A DNA stretch of 15,401 bases from Prevotellaceae bacterium (GTDB taxonomy: Bacteria; Bacteroidota; Bacteroidia; Bacteroidales; UBA932): the NCBI GenBank assembly GCA_031258915.1, contig JAIRMD010000023.1, positions 1 through 15,401 on the forward strand. Reading direction: 5' to 3'. Positions 1-6,883 of this stretch are shown here, one piece after another (positions within the stretch are counted from its first letter, which is position 1; each line of letters begins with the position of its first letter). The notes below the pieces were generated by a model. It was given only the letters and a program-made list of their open reading frames with translations. It searched no databases and was not told where the DNA came from. A program made the position numbers and the translations under genes.

Positions 1-186
1 GTGTGGCGCGCTTGTCCACGACACGGTGAACGACGCCTGCTTAGTGGTATAATCCATGTCCATGTTGGACACGCTTACTTGTGCAAACAAGCCTCCTAAT
101 CCAAGGAAGCCCCCTAACCCCCAAAGGGGGAACAGGAGGAGGAAGATGATAGCACGTTGTGCAATTTTGGTTGTGTTGTTTTTCAT
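1..186 (-). CDS. Secreted protein of unknown function, N-terminal part only (cut by window edge)
   Basis: Open from an ATG at 186 to the left edge, 62 codons. The start reads MKNNTTKIAQRAIIFLLLFP, a charged n-region followed by a long hydrophobic stretch. A type I signal-peptide cleavage is likely after residue 35 (LFA before QVSVSN). The mature part begins with a polar, beta-rich segment (VSNMDMDYTTKQASFTVSW), which looks like the first strands of an extracellular domain, but I cannot name the family. The second half of the hydrophobic region is a glycine/leucine-rich run (residues 19-34) encoded by a GC-rich palindromic repeat, described separately. The coding start lies 12 nt downstream of the stop of a possible small membrane peptide, so the two may be co-transcribed. 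Exported location is fairly secure; function is unknown. Confidence 0.6.
   Translation of the reverse strand, partial: MKNNTTKIAQRAIIFLLLFPLWGLGGFLGLGGLFAQVSVSNMDMDYTTKQASFTVSWTSAPH
106..133. repeat. GC-rich palindromic repeat inside a signal-peptide coding region
   Basis: The segment contains CCCCCAAAGGGGG (118-130), a perfect 5-bp stem around AAA, with a C-rich flank CCCCCTAA just before it. Runs of this CCCC-TAA-CCCC-AAA-GGGG form are, from my recollection, common dispersed intergenic repeats in Bacteroidota genomes. Here it lies in frame in the secreted protein's signal peptide and encodes its PLWGLGGFLG part. That it is the same dispersed family is inference. Confidence 0.45.
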
Positions 187-198
187 AATTGTAATTTT

Positions 199-303
199 TT
201 AGTTTGTAAATTTTTGGATAACTGTCAGGGTTAATAGTATCACAAGGATGGTTATCACCAGCCCGATACCGAGATAAAAAAATATTCGCAATAAGTTTTT
301 CAT
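199..303 (-). CDS. Possible 34-residue single-helix membrane peptide
   Basis: An ATG at 303 opens a 34-codon frame ending in TAA at 199-201. The product starts MKNLLRIFFYLGIGLVITIL and continues hydrophobic to residue 29, then ends QKFTN. That is one clear transmembrane helix with a positive N-terminus and a short polar tail. The next gene begins 12 nt after its stop on the same strand. No strong ribosome binding site is visible, which is normal for Bacteroidota. It could be a real small membrane protein, a leader peptide for the secreted gene, or chance, since AT-rich DNA often gives hydrophobic codons. No family is recognised. Confidence 0.4.
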   Translation of the reverse strand: MKNLLRIFFYLGIGLVITILVILLTLTVIQKFTN

Positions 304-314
304 GCTTTTAAGAA

Positions 315-390
315 AAAGCAACCGGCAAGGGATTTTTGATGTATAAACAAGTTGAGATTTTCTTTATCGTATTCGCCCTGCCGGCTACTT
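315..390 (-). terminator. Possible weak hairpin terminator downstream of the 102-residue gene
   Basis: On the minus strand, AGCCGGCAGGG near 380-390 can pair with CCCTTGCCGGT near 320-330 with one bulged base. The downstream arm is followed by the T-rich TGCTTTTTCTT. The loop is large (about 50 nt), so this is only a weak candidate for ending transcription of the upstream minus-strand gene. Confidence 0.25.
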
Positions 391-398
391 ATTATATA

Positions 399-707
399 TC
401 ATTCCGCAATAAAACGTCCAAATGGAACGGGCTCATCGTTGCCGGTGAGGTACGCCGGGCATTCCGGCACTACTTCCTCCGCCCTCTCCAAAGGATAGGG
501 AGCTACGGTTGCTAATTGTACACTGTCTGCCGAAGGCTGCCGGTTGTTCACGGAACTTGCGGCGGGCTCATTGTTGCCGGTGTAATACACGGGCGGCTCT
601 ACTGCCCACTGCCTACTGCCTACTGCCGGCTGAAGACGCGGCTCGGGCTGTGTCGCGATGGCTGCAACACTTGCCGCCAAAGCGAAAAAGAAAAAAATTG
701 TTTTCAT
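399..707 (-). CDS. Small secreted low-complexity protein, unknown function
   Basis: The frame encodes 102 residues starting MKTIFFFFALAASVAAIATQ, a clean signal peptide with probable cleavage after residue 18. The mature chain of about 84 residues is rich in Pro, Glu and Ala and has no recognisable fold. It contains a duplicated motif, YYTGNNEPA near residue 41 and YLTGNDEPV near residue 86. The underlying DNA also has a 20-nt direct repeat (428-447 and 563-582, one mismatch) and four heptanucleotide units (601-628). The protein therefore seems to have grown partly from repeats. I see no promoter or ribosome binding site. It could be a genuine exported peptide or a decaying repeat-derived frame; the signal peptide is the best argument for coding. 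The overlapping plus-strand frames look worse. Confidence 0.45.
   Translation of the reverse strand: MKTIFFFFALAASVAAIATQPEPRLQPAVGSRQWAVEPPVYYTGNNEPAASSVNNRQPSADSVQLATVAPYPLERAEEVVPECPAYLTGNDEPVPFGRFIAE
601..628. repeat. Heptanucleotide tandem repeat, four units
   Basis: The units are ACTGCCC, ACTGCCT, ACTGCCT and ACTGCCG in tandem. They lie within the minus-strand 102-residue secreted frame, shortly after its signal peptide. Because 7 is not a multiple of 3, gain or loss of one unit would shift the frame. Confidence 0.8.
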
Positions 708-872
708 AAAATGTATTTTTTGTTGTTAATGGTTTTCCAAAACACAGAAACATTTAATACTAATAACACAGGCATTGCTATATTTTTGTGGAATTATGTC
801 TTTAGTTTCTGTGTAGTATAATTTCTAATTGTGTAAATCATCAGTCCTAAGTCTATCGGCGCGTCAGCTAAT
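708..872. other. AT-rich intergenic segment with a 10-bp inverted repeat
   Basis: This is the first part of the 253-bp gap upstream of the hydroxyproline dehydratase gene. ACACAGAAAC at 742-751 is the exact reverse complement of GTTTCTGTGT at 805-814, with 53 nt between. A TATTTTTG at 781-788 fits the Bacteroides -7 pattern TAnnTTTG, but no TTTG sits at the right distance upstream of it. I see no convincing promoter for the operon here. Confidence 0.4.
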
Positions 873-950
873 TCTTAGTTCTTAACTCTTAGTTCTTAAC
901 TCTTAGTTCTTAACTCTTAGTTCTTAACTCTTAGTTCTTAACTCTTAACT
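873..950. repeat. 14-bp tandem repeat directly upstream of hypD
   Basis: Five perfect head-to-tail copies of TCTTAGTTCTTAAC occupy 873-942, followed by a partial copy to 950. Each unit is itself two related heptamers (TCTTAGT and TCTTAAC). The array ends 10 bp before the GTG start at 961 and supplies the in-frame stop (TAA at 946-948) bounding that gene, so it occupies the whole proximal leader where promoter or translation signals would normally be. Confidence 0.9.
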
Positions 951-960
951 AAAAAAAACC

Positions 961-3324
961 GTGACCCCAAGAATACAGCAGCTACGCCAACAAAGCCTTA
1001 CGGCGGTCAACTGCATTTCTGCCGAAAGAGCTTTGCTCGTTACCGATTTTTATAAAAACCACATGGCATTCGGCGATTCCGTGCCCGTGCAGCGAGCCAA
1101 GTCGTTCCGCTACATTCTGTCGAACAAGGCGATTTGCATCAACGACGGCGAGCTGATTGTCGGAGAGCGAGGCCCGGCGCCTAAGGCAACGCCAACCTAC
1201 CCCGAAATCACTGTCCACTCGCTGCAAGACTTGGACGTTCTGCACTCGCGCGAAAAAGTATGGTTCAGGGTAGACGAAGAAACCCGCAGCGCCTACGAAA
1301 AAATCATCATCCCGTTCTGGGAAGGGCGCTCAAACCGCGATCGCATCATGGCAACCATGACCCCACAATGGCACGATGCCTACAACGCCGGAATCTTCAC
1401 CGAATTTATGGAGCAGCGTGCCCCCGGACATACCGTTGCCGGCTACAAAATCTTCCAAAAGGGTATGCTGGACATTATCCGCGACGTTGAGGAGAGCCTG
1501 AGAGCGCTCGACTGGCTTGCCGACCCGCTGGCCTTTGACAGGCAGGAGGAGCTGAAGGCCATGAAAATCGCTGCGCAGGCGATGGTACGCTTTGCCGAGC
1601 GCCACGCCGAAAAGCTGGAGGCGCTGGCCTGCGCCGAAGCCGACGAAAAGCGCAGGAGCGAGCTGCTTGAAATGGCTCGCATTTGCCGGCGGGTGCCGGC
1701 AAATGCGCCCGCTACCTTCCACGAAGTGTTGCAGCACTACTGGTTTGTTCACTTGGGCGTTGTAACCGAGCTAAACCCTTGGGATTCGTTCAACCCGGGG
1801 CGACTTGACCAGCATTTGTACCCCTTCTACAAGGCCGAAACCGAAGCCGGCACGCTGACGCGCCATCAGGCCGTAGAGCTGCTGGAGGCGTTCTGGGTGA
1901 AGTTCAACAACCACCCCGCGCCGCCAAAAATCGGCGTTACGGCCGAAGAAAGCAGCACCTATACCGATTTTTGCCTTATCAACTTGGGCGGGCTTACCGC
2001 CAACGGCGAAAACGCCGTCAACGAAATTTCCTTTATCCTGCTGGACGTAATCGAAGAAATGCGCCTGCTGCAACCCAGCTCGATGGTGCAGCTGAGCCGG
2101 CTGAGCCCCGACAGCTTTATCGACCGGGCGGTGAAGATTACGAAAACGGGATTCGGCCAACCCTCCATCTTCAACACCGACGCCATTGTAGCCGAGCTGG
2201 TCAACCAAGGGAAAAATATTGAGGACGCCCGCAACGGAGGCGCCAGCGGATGCGTAGAAAGCGGGGCGTTTGGCACGGAAAGCTACATCTTGTGCGGCTA
2301 CTTCAACCTGCCGAAAATTCTGGAAGTAACGCTGCACGACGGCTATGACCTGCGGACAAAAAAGCAGGTCGGGCTGCACACCGGAAAGGCTGCGGAGCTC
2401 GCCACGTATCCGCTGCTGCTGGAGGCCTTCAAAAAACAGGTGCTGCACTTTGCCGAAATCAAAATTAAAGGCAGCAACGCCATCGAAAAAATATTCATGG
2501 CGCATATCCCCACCCCGTTCCTCTCCCTGATTATCGACGACTGCGTGGCGCGTGGCGCCGACTACATACAGGGGGGCGCACGCTACAACACCAGCTACAT
2601 TCAGGGCGTAGGCATGGGAACCATAGTCGACTCGCTTACGGCGCTCAAAGTGCACGTTTACGACGAAAAGAGCATAAGCTTGGCCGACTTCACAGATGCG
2701 CTGGTGGAGAATTTTGAGGGGCGCGACGAGCTGCTCTACCGCCTGCTCTACAAAACGCCGAAGTACGGCAACGACGACGACCGCGCCGACGACCGGCTGA
2801 AAGAGGTGTTTGACATTTACGCCAACGCCATTGCCGGCCATACAAGCCCGCGCGGGGCGGCGTACCGTATCAACCTGCTCCCAACCACCTGCCACGTTTA
2901 CTTTGGAAAGGTGATGCACGCAAGCCCCGACGGAAGAAAAGCCGGGCTGCCCGTTTCGGAGGGCATTTCGCCCGTGCAGGGCGCCGACAAAAACGGCCCT
3001 ACCTCTGTCGTCAAATCCGCAGCAAAGATAGACCACCTGCATACCGGCGGCACGCTGCTAAACCAAAAATTCAGCCCCGCTTTTTTTGAAGACGAAACGG
3101 CGGTACGGAAAATTTCGGGGTTAGCGCGCAGCTACTTCAAAATGGATGGGCATCACATCCAGCTCAACGTGGTCTCCGCCGACACGCTGCGCAAAGCGCA
3201 AGAGCAGCCCGAAAAGTATCAGGGGCTGATTGTCCGGGTGGCAGGCTACAGCGACTACTTCAACGATCTGGGCGTCGATCTGCAAAACGAAATCATCCGG
3301 CGCACCGAGCACGAAACCATTTAA
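961..3324 (+). CDS. hypD: trans-4-hydroxy-L-proline dehydratase (glycyl radical enzyme)
   Basis: This 787-residue protein belongs to the pyruvate formate-lyase/glycyl radical family. HypD removes water from trans-4-hydroxy-L-proline to give pyrroline-5-carboxylate, anaerobically and in the cytosol. The thiyl cysteine is C431 in GGASGCVES and the glycyl radical site is G762 in VRVAGYSDYFN. From memory of the Clostridioides difficile enzyme (about 789 residues, C434/E436/G765), a constant offset of three aligns C431, E433, G762 and pocket residues F149, H157, D275, S331 and D336. Long stretches such as FTEFMEQRAPGHTV also match, so this fits HypD better than PFL, glycerol dehydratase or choline lyase. 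The start is GTG; an in-frame stop 12 nt upstream leaves no earlier ATG. The aminopeptidase gene follows after 9 nt. No activating radical-SAM gene is adjacent. Confidence 0.92.
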   Translation: MTPRIQQLRQQSLTAVNCISAERALLVTDFYKNHMAFGDSVPVQRAKSFRYILSNKAICINDGELIVGERGPAPKATPTYPEITVHSLQDLDVLHSREKVWFRVDEETRSAYEKIIIPFWEGRSNRDRIMATMTPQWHDAYNAGIFTEFMEQRAPGHTVAGYKIFQKGMLDIIRDVEESLRALDWLADPLAFDRQEELKAMKIAAQAMVRFAERHAEKLEALACAEADEKRRSELLEMARICRRVPANAPATFHEVLQHYWFVHLGVVTELNPWDSFNPGRLDQHLYPFYKAETEAGTLTRHQAVELLEAFWVKFNNHPAPPKIGVTAEESSTYTDFCLINLGGLTANGENAVNEISFILLDVIEEMRLLQPSSMVQLSRLSPDSFIDRAVKITKTGFGQPSIFNTDAIVAELVNQGKNIEDARNGGASGCVESGAFGTESYILCGYFNLPKILEVTLHDGYDLRTKKQVGLHTGKAAELATYPLLLEAFKKQVLHFAEIKIKGSNAIEKIFMAHIPTPFLSLIIDDCVARGADYIQGGARYNTSYIQGVGMGTIVDSLTALKVHVYDEKSISLADFTDALVENFEGRDELLYRLLYKTPKYGNDDDRADDRLKEVFDIYANAIAGHTSPRGAAYRINLLPTTCHVYFGKVMHASPDGRKAGLPVSEGISPVQGADKNGPTSVVKSAAKIDHLHTGGTLLNQKFSPAFFEDETAVRKISGLARSYFKMDGHHIQLNVVSADTLRKAQEQPEKYQGLIVRVAGYSDYFNDLGVDLQNEIIRRTEHETI

Positions 3325-3333
3325 CAAAATCCT

Positions 3334-5115
3334 ATGGAAGCTACAATAGCCAAACGAATTGAGCAGCTGCGCCGCTACATGCGCTGCCGGCAGCTGCACG
3401 CTTTTATCATCCCCTCTACGGATGCGCACATGAGCGAGTACATCCCCGAGCGCTGGGAGGCGCGGCGTTGGATTAGCGGATTTACCGGATCGGCGGGGAC
3501 GGTTGTCGTTACGCTCGGCAAAGCCGGGCTGTGGACAGACTCGCGCTACTTTCTTCAGGCCGCAGACGAGCTTCGCGGCAGCGAAATTACCCTTTTCAAA
3601 GACCGCCTGCCGGATACCGTCAGCATTCCGAGCTGGCTGATGAGCCAGCTGCCCGGCGGCGCACGGGTGGGCGTCGACGGAAACGTATACTCCGCAAAAG
3701 ATGCGCTGGCGCTCCAATCCGAGTTGGGGGAAAAAAGCATAGCGCTTGTTCCCGATTTTGACCCCTTTGATGAAATCTGGGGCAACCGCCCGGCGCTGCC
3801 AAAAACGCCGGTTGCCGTACACTCGCTCGAATGGGCAGGCGAAGCCGCCCGCCAAAAAATTGAAAAAGCGCTGGCAGAGGCCGGAAAATACGGCGCTAAT
3901 GCACTTTGGGTAAGCTCGCTGGACACAATAGCGTGGCTGCTCAACATACGGGGAAGCGATGTGCCCTACAATCCGGTAGCGGTGGCGCACGCTTTTCTTT
4001 CCCGCGAGCAAACCGTGCTTTTTATCGACAAGGACAAAGTACCTCCTGCGGTAGCCCTGCACCTTGAGAGGGAAGGCGTTGCTGTGGCCGGCTACCACGA
4101 AACCGCCGATTTTTTGGCAAAAACACAGGGGTTGCAGGTGTGCCTCGACAGCGCCAAGCTGTCGTTTGCGCTGTATAATGCCATAGCCGAGCGCAATAGG
4201 GTGGTGGATGCGCTATCGGTGGCCGACCGGCTGAAAAGCATAAAAAACGAAACCGAAATCGCCGGATTCCGACGCGCCATGCTGCGCGACGGCGTTGCGC
4301 TTGTCCGCTTTTTTATGTGGCTCGAAGAGGCGGCGCCCACAGGAAACGTTACAGAGTATGCCGTATGCCTCAAGCTGAAGGAGCTGAGAAGCCGGCAGGA
4401 GAATTTTGCGGGCGAAAGCTTTCACACCATCGCCGGATACGCCGCCAACGGCGCTATCAACCACTACCACCCGAGCGCAGAGCATAGCGCAACGGTGGGC
4501 GGCGAGGGATTCCTGCTGATTGATTCGGGAGGGCAATACTTGGACGGCACAACCGATATTACGCGCACGGTTGCCGTAGGCGACCTAACCGACGACATGA
4601 AGCGGGACTACACGCTCGTGCTAAAGGGCAACATCAACCTCTCAAGAGCAATCTTTCCGGCAGGAACAAGAGGGTCGCAAATCGACATGCTGGCGCGAAA
4701 AGCTATGTGGGAGCACGGCGTTAACTACCTGCACGGCACCGGGCACGGCGTGGGGCACTACCTCAACGTGCACGAAGGGCCTCACAGCATACGCCCCGAA
4801 GAAAATCCCGTTGTGCTGCGCGTTGGGATGGTAGCCACCAACGAGCCGGGCGTCTACCGCGATTACCGCTACGGCGTGCGGACAGAAAATATGATGCTTA
4901 CCCGGCGGGTGATGACCACCGATTTTGGCGATTTCTACGGCTTTGAAATCTTGACCCTGTGCCCGATAGACACAACGCCAATCGTTAGAGAGATGATGAC
5001 GGACGAGGAGACGGCGTGGCTCAACGCCTACCACAGGGCGGTATACGAAAAGCTGTCGCCCCGGCTCTCGGACGCAGAAAAGGCATGGTTGAAGGATAAA
5101 ACGAAAGCGCTATGA
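3334..5115 (+). CDS. pepP: Xaa-Pro aminopeptidase (aminopeptidase P, M24B, long three-domain form)
   Basis: This 593-residue metallopeptidase removes an N-terminal residue in front of proline. The length and order (two creatinase-like N-terminal domains, catalytic pita-bread domain from about residue 310, short C-terminal M24 tail around 535-593) match the eukaryotic cytosolic aminopeptidase P1 type more than the shorter E. coli PepP. The expected dinuclear metal ligands are visible: D397 (LLIDSGG), D408 (GTTDITR), H471 (GTGHGVGHYLNVHEGP), E504 (TNEPGVY) and E518 (RTENMML). No signal peptide is present, so it should be cytosolic. It starts 9 nt after hypD and its stop overlaps the transporter start by 4 nt, implying translational coupling. 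In this context it could release hydroxyproline-containing dipeptides or trim X-Pro/X-Hyp peptides after import. Acceptance of Hyp at the second position is inference. Confidence 0.93.
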   Translation: MEATIAKRIEQLRRYMRCRQLHAFIIPSTDAHMSEYIPERWEARRWISGFTGSAGTVVVTLGKAGLWTDSRYFLQAADELRGSEITLFKDRLPDTVSIPSWLMSQLPGGARVGVDGNVYSAKDALALQSELGEKSIALVPDFDPFDEIWGNRPALPKTPVAVHSLEWAGEAARQKIEKALAEAGKYGANALWVSSLDTIAWLLNIRGSDVPYNPVAVAHAFLSREQTVLFIDKDKVPPAVALHLEREGVAVAGYHETADFLAKTQGLQVCLDSAKLSFALYNAIAERNRVVDALSVADRLKSIKNETEIAGFRRAMLRDGVALVRFFMWLEEAAPTGNVTEYAVCLKLKELRSRQENFAGESFHTIAGYAANGAINHYHPSAEHSATVGGEGFLLIDSGGQYLDGTTDITRTVAVGDLTDDMKRDYTLVLKGNINLSRAIFPAGTRGSQIDMLARKAMWEHGVNYLHGTGHGVGHYLNVHEGPHSIRPEENPVVLRVGMVATNEPGVYRDYRYGVRTENMMLTRRVMTTDFGDFYGFEILTLCPIDTTPIVREMMTDEETAWLNAYHRAVYEKLSPRLSDAEKAWLKDKTKAL

Positions 5116-6557
5116 GCATACTTAGCAAGTTTCCCCGCACTTTTTGGGTGGCCAACACCATTGAGCTGCTCGAGCGCTGGGCGTGGTATGGTTTTTTCAT
5201 GCTGCTGGCCAACTACCTCACAGGCTCGTCGGACATGGGCGGCCTGGAATTTTCGCAAAGCCAAAAAGGGTTGATTATGGGCGTTGGGACAGGCATTCTC
5301 TACTTCCTTCCCGTCCTCACCGGGGCAATAGCCGACCGCTACGGCTACAGGAAGGTATTGGCGCTGGCATTTGCTATCTACGCTACGGCATTTGCCTTTT
5401 TCCCGCAGGTATCGTCCTTTCCCGCCGTGTTCGCCATGTACATTTATCTGGCGTTGGGGGCGGCGCTGTTCAAGCCGATTATTTCGGCTACGGTGGCAAA
5501 AACCACGCGACCCGAAACATCATCCATCGGGTTTGGCATTTTCTACATGATGGTGAACATCGGCGCTTTTTTGGGACCGCTGGTAACCCTGCTGTTCAAA
5601 GGCCAATCGCACCTTATTTTTTACGTATCCGGCGGAATCGTCCTGCTGAACTTCATCTTGTTGATCTTCTACAGAGAGCCTGAGCGCAGCGAGGTGAAAA
5701 GGGAAACCTCGCTGCTCCGGTCGTTCGGGGAGATATTCCGCAACATGGCAAGCATCTTCAAGGACTCCGGGTTTCTTGTTTTTCTGCTGATTGTTGCCGG
5801 CTTCTGGGCGATGTACTACCAGCTGTTCTTCACGCTTCCCGTCTTCATTTCGCAGTGGGTGGATACGGGCGTGCTGTACCACTTTTTCGACGTTCGCCTG
5901 CCATTCGTCAGCGCCGCCTACAGCCCGGCTCCGGGGGTGCTGGACGCCGAATTTATCACCAACATGGACGCGCTGTTCATCATCATCTTCCAAATCATGG
6001 TATCCGCTCTGGTGATGCGCCTTAAGCCGCTCCATGCAATGGTAGCCGGATTTTTGGTCTGCACCGTTGGGATGTCGCTGACGCTCCTTTCGCAGAACGT
6101 TCTTTTTACCATAGTCGCCATTTTCGTTTTTTCGCTGGGCGAAATGGCCGGCTCGCCCAAGGTTACCGAGTACATCGGGCGCATTGCGCCCAAAGACAAA
6201 AAAGCGCTCTACATGGGCTACTCGTTCATTCCGGTTTTTGTGGGGAATTTCCTTGCCGGCTTTATATCGGGCAGCGTTTACCAGACCATGTCCGACAAGG
6301 TGACCATTACGGAAAAATTTATAGCAGAAAAAGGCTTGCTGATAGGCGACGGGCTTTCCACCAATGCCCGCTTTGAGGAAGTTGCCCGCCGGGTTGGCCT
6401 GTCGCCGCAGGAGCTGACCAACGCGCTGTGGGACGCCTACCACCCGTCCGGCTTGTGGATAGTGATGCTGTCGGTTGGGCTTGTCGCCACGCTCTGCCTT
6501 TTTATCTACGACAGGGCAAATGCAGCGAAAAAACCGAAAGCTATGAAAGCCGCTTAG
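5112..6557 (+). CDS. Proton-coupled oligopeptide transporter (POT/PTR2 family)
   Basis: This 481-residue inner-membrane protein of the major facilitator superfamily is expected to import di- and tripeptides with protons. POT hallmarks are visible: the ExxER motif on helix 1 (E18, E21, R22 in ELLERWAWYG), a lysine on helix 4 (K121 in ALFKPI), the PTR2 signature (FYMMVNIGAFLGP, about 144-156) and a glutamate in GEMAGSP (E343) like the conserved helix-10 glutamate. Twelve hydrophobic helices can be placed. There are two long hydrophilic insertions: about 250-285 (between helices 7 and 8) and about 390-445 (before the last helix). The ATG overlaps the aminopeptidase stop (ATGA). Its position makes it the likely entry route for the Pro/Hyp peptides used by the two upstream gene products. 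Substrate preference cannot be read from the sequence. Confidence 0.9.
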   Translation: MSILSKFPRTFWVANTIELLERWAWYGFFMLLANYLTGSSDMGGLEFSQSQKGLIMGVGTGILYFLPVLTGAIADRYGYRKVLALAFAIYATAFAFFPQVSSFPAVFAMYIYLALGAALFKPIISATVAKTTRPETSSIGFGIFYMMVNIGAFLGPLVTLLFKGQSHLIFYVSGGIVLLNFILLIFYREPERSEVKRETSLLRSFGEIFRNMASIFKDSGFLVFLLIVAGFWAMYYQLFFTLPVFISQWVDTGVLYHFFDVRLPFVSAAYSPAPGVLDAEFITNMDALFIIIFQIMVSALVMRLKPLHAMVAGFLVCTVGMSLTLLSQNVLFTIVAIFVFSLGEMAGSPKVTEYIGRIAPKDKKALYMGYSFIPVFVGNFLAGFISGSVYQTMSDKVTITEKFIAEKGLLIGDGLSTNARFEEVARRVGLSPQELTNALWDAYHPSGLWIVMLSVGLVATLCLFIYDRANAAKKPKAMKAA

Positions 6558-6784
6558 CGTCGACTCTCCTTAGGGAATGTTTTCTTGGCAGCGCCATAAA
6601 TTGATGGTGAAGAAAATCTTCATATTCAACGAACTAAATAACTTGCGAAAGTTGAGTTAATGGTTAACCCGCTAATTATTTTTATTATACACAGATTTTC
6701 ATGTGTAAAAACCGACCCTAAAATTAAGAGGAGGCGACAGGGATAAAATTCAATTTTTTATTTTTCAAACATGGGAAATTCAAG
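6558..6784. other. AT-rich intergenic region after the hypD operon
   Basis: This is the first part of a 326-bp gap. It holds no credible reading frame and no strong GC hairpin followed by a T-run, so the end of the operon transcript is not marked by an obvious intrinsic terminator. The right part of the gap contains the sulfatase promoter, listed separately. Confidence 0.5.
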
Positions 6785-6816
6785 TTTGCTATTCCTATAA
6801 AATTCATTTAAATTTG
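6785..6816 (+). promoter_or_regulatory. Predicted Bacteroides-type promoter for the sulfatase gene
   Basis: TTTG at 6785-6788, a 20-nt spacer, then TAAATTTG at 6809-6816. This matches the known Bacteroides primary sigma consensus (TTTG, 19-21 nt, TAnnTTTG). Transcription would start near 6823, giving a leader of about 60 nt before the ATG at 6884. Confidence 0.65.
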
Positions 6817-6883
6817 CCATTCCTTTTATCCACACGCCTTTTTTGGATACGCTTTTTACGAACCCAATTTTTCAAAAAAAAAT

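Noticed and set aside
516..821. Plus-strand frames of 66 and 101 codons overlapping the small secreted gene
   Set aside because: They have no signal peptide or motif, are opposite a frame with a clean signal peptide, and run through repeats and AT-rich spacer.
873..950. Tandem array considered as a CRISPR
   Set aside because: The 14-bp units are contiguous with no spacers, and no cas genes are nearby.
1771..3042. 423-codon open frame on the minus strand opposite hypD
   Set aside because: It lies wholly antisense to a gene with complete family motifs and has a composition (many Val, Gly, Arg, His) typical of a GC-rich antisense shadow, with no recognisable domain.
961..3324. Alternative identities for the glycyl radical enzyme: pyruvate formate-lyase, choline trimethylamine-lyase, glycerol or propanediol dehydratase
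   Set aside because: PFL has two adjacent active-site cysteines, whereas here there is one (GCVES). Choline and diol enzymes have GCVEP and different pocket residues. The whole sequence tracks HypD from end to end.
5520..6443. 307-codon minus-strand frame opposite the POT transporter, and 3121-4098 opposite hypD/pepP
   Set aside because: Both are long antisense frames created by GC-rich codon use. Neither has a signal, domain or promoter.
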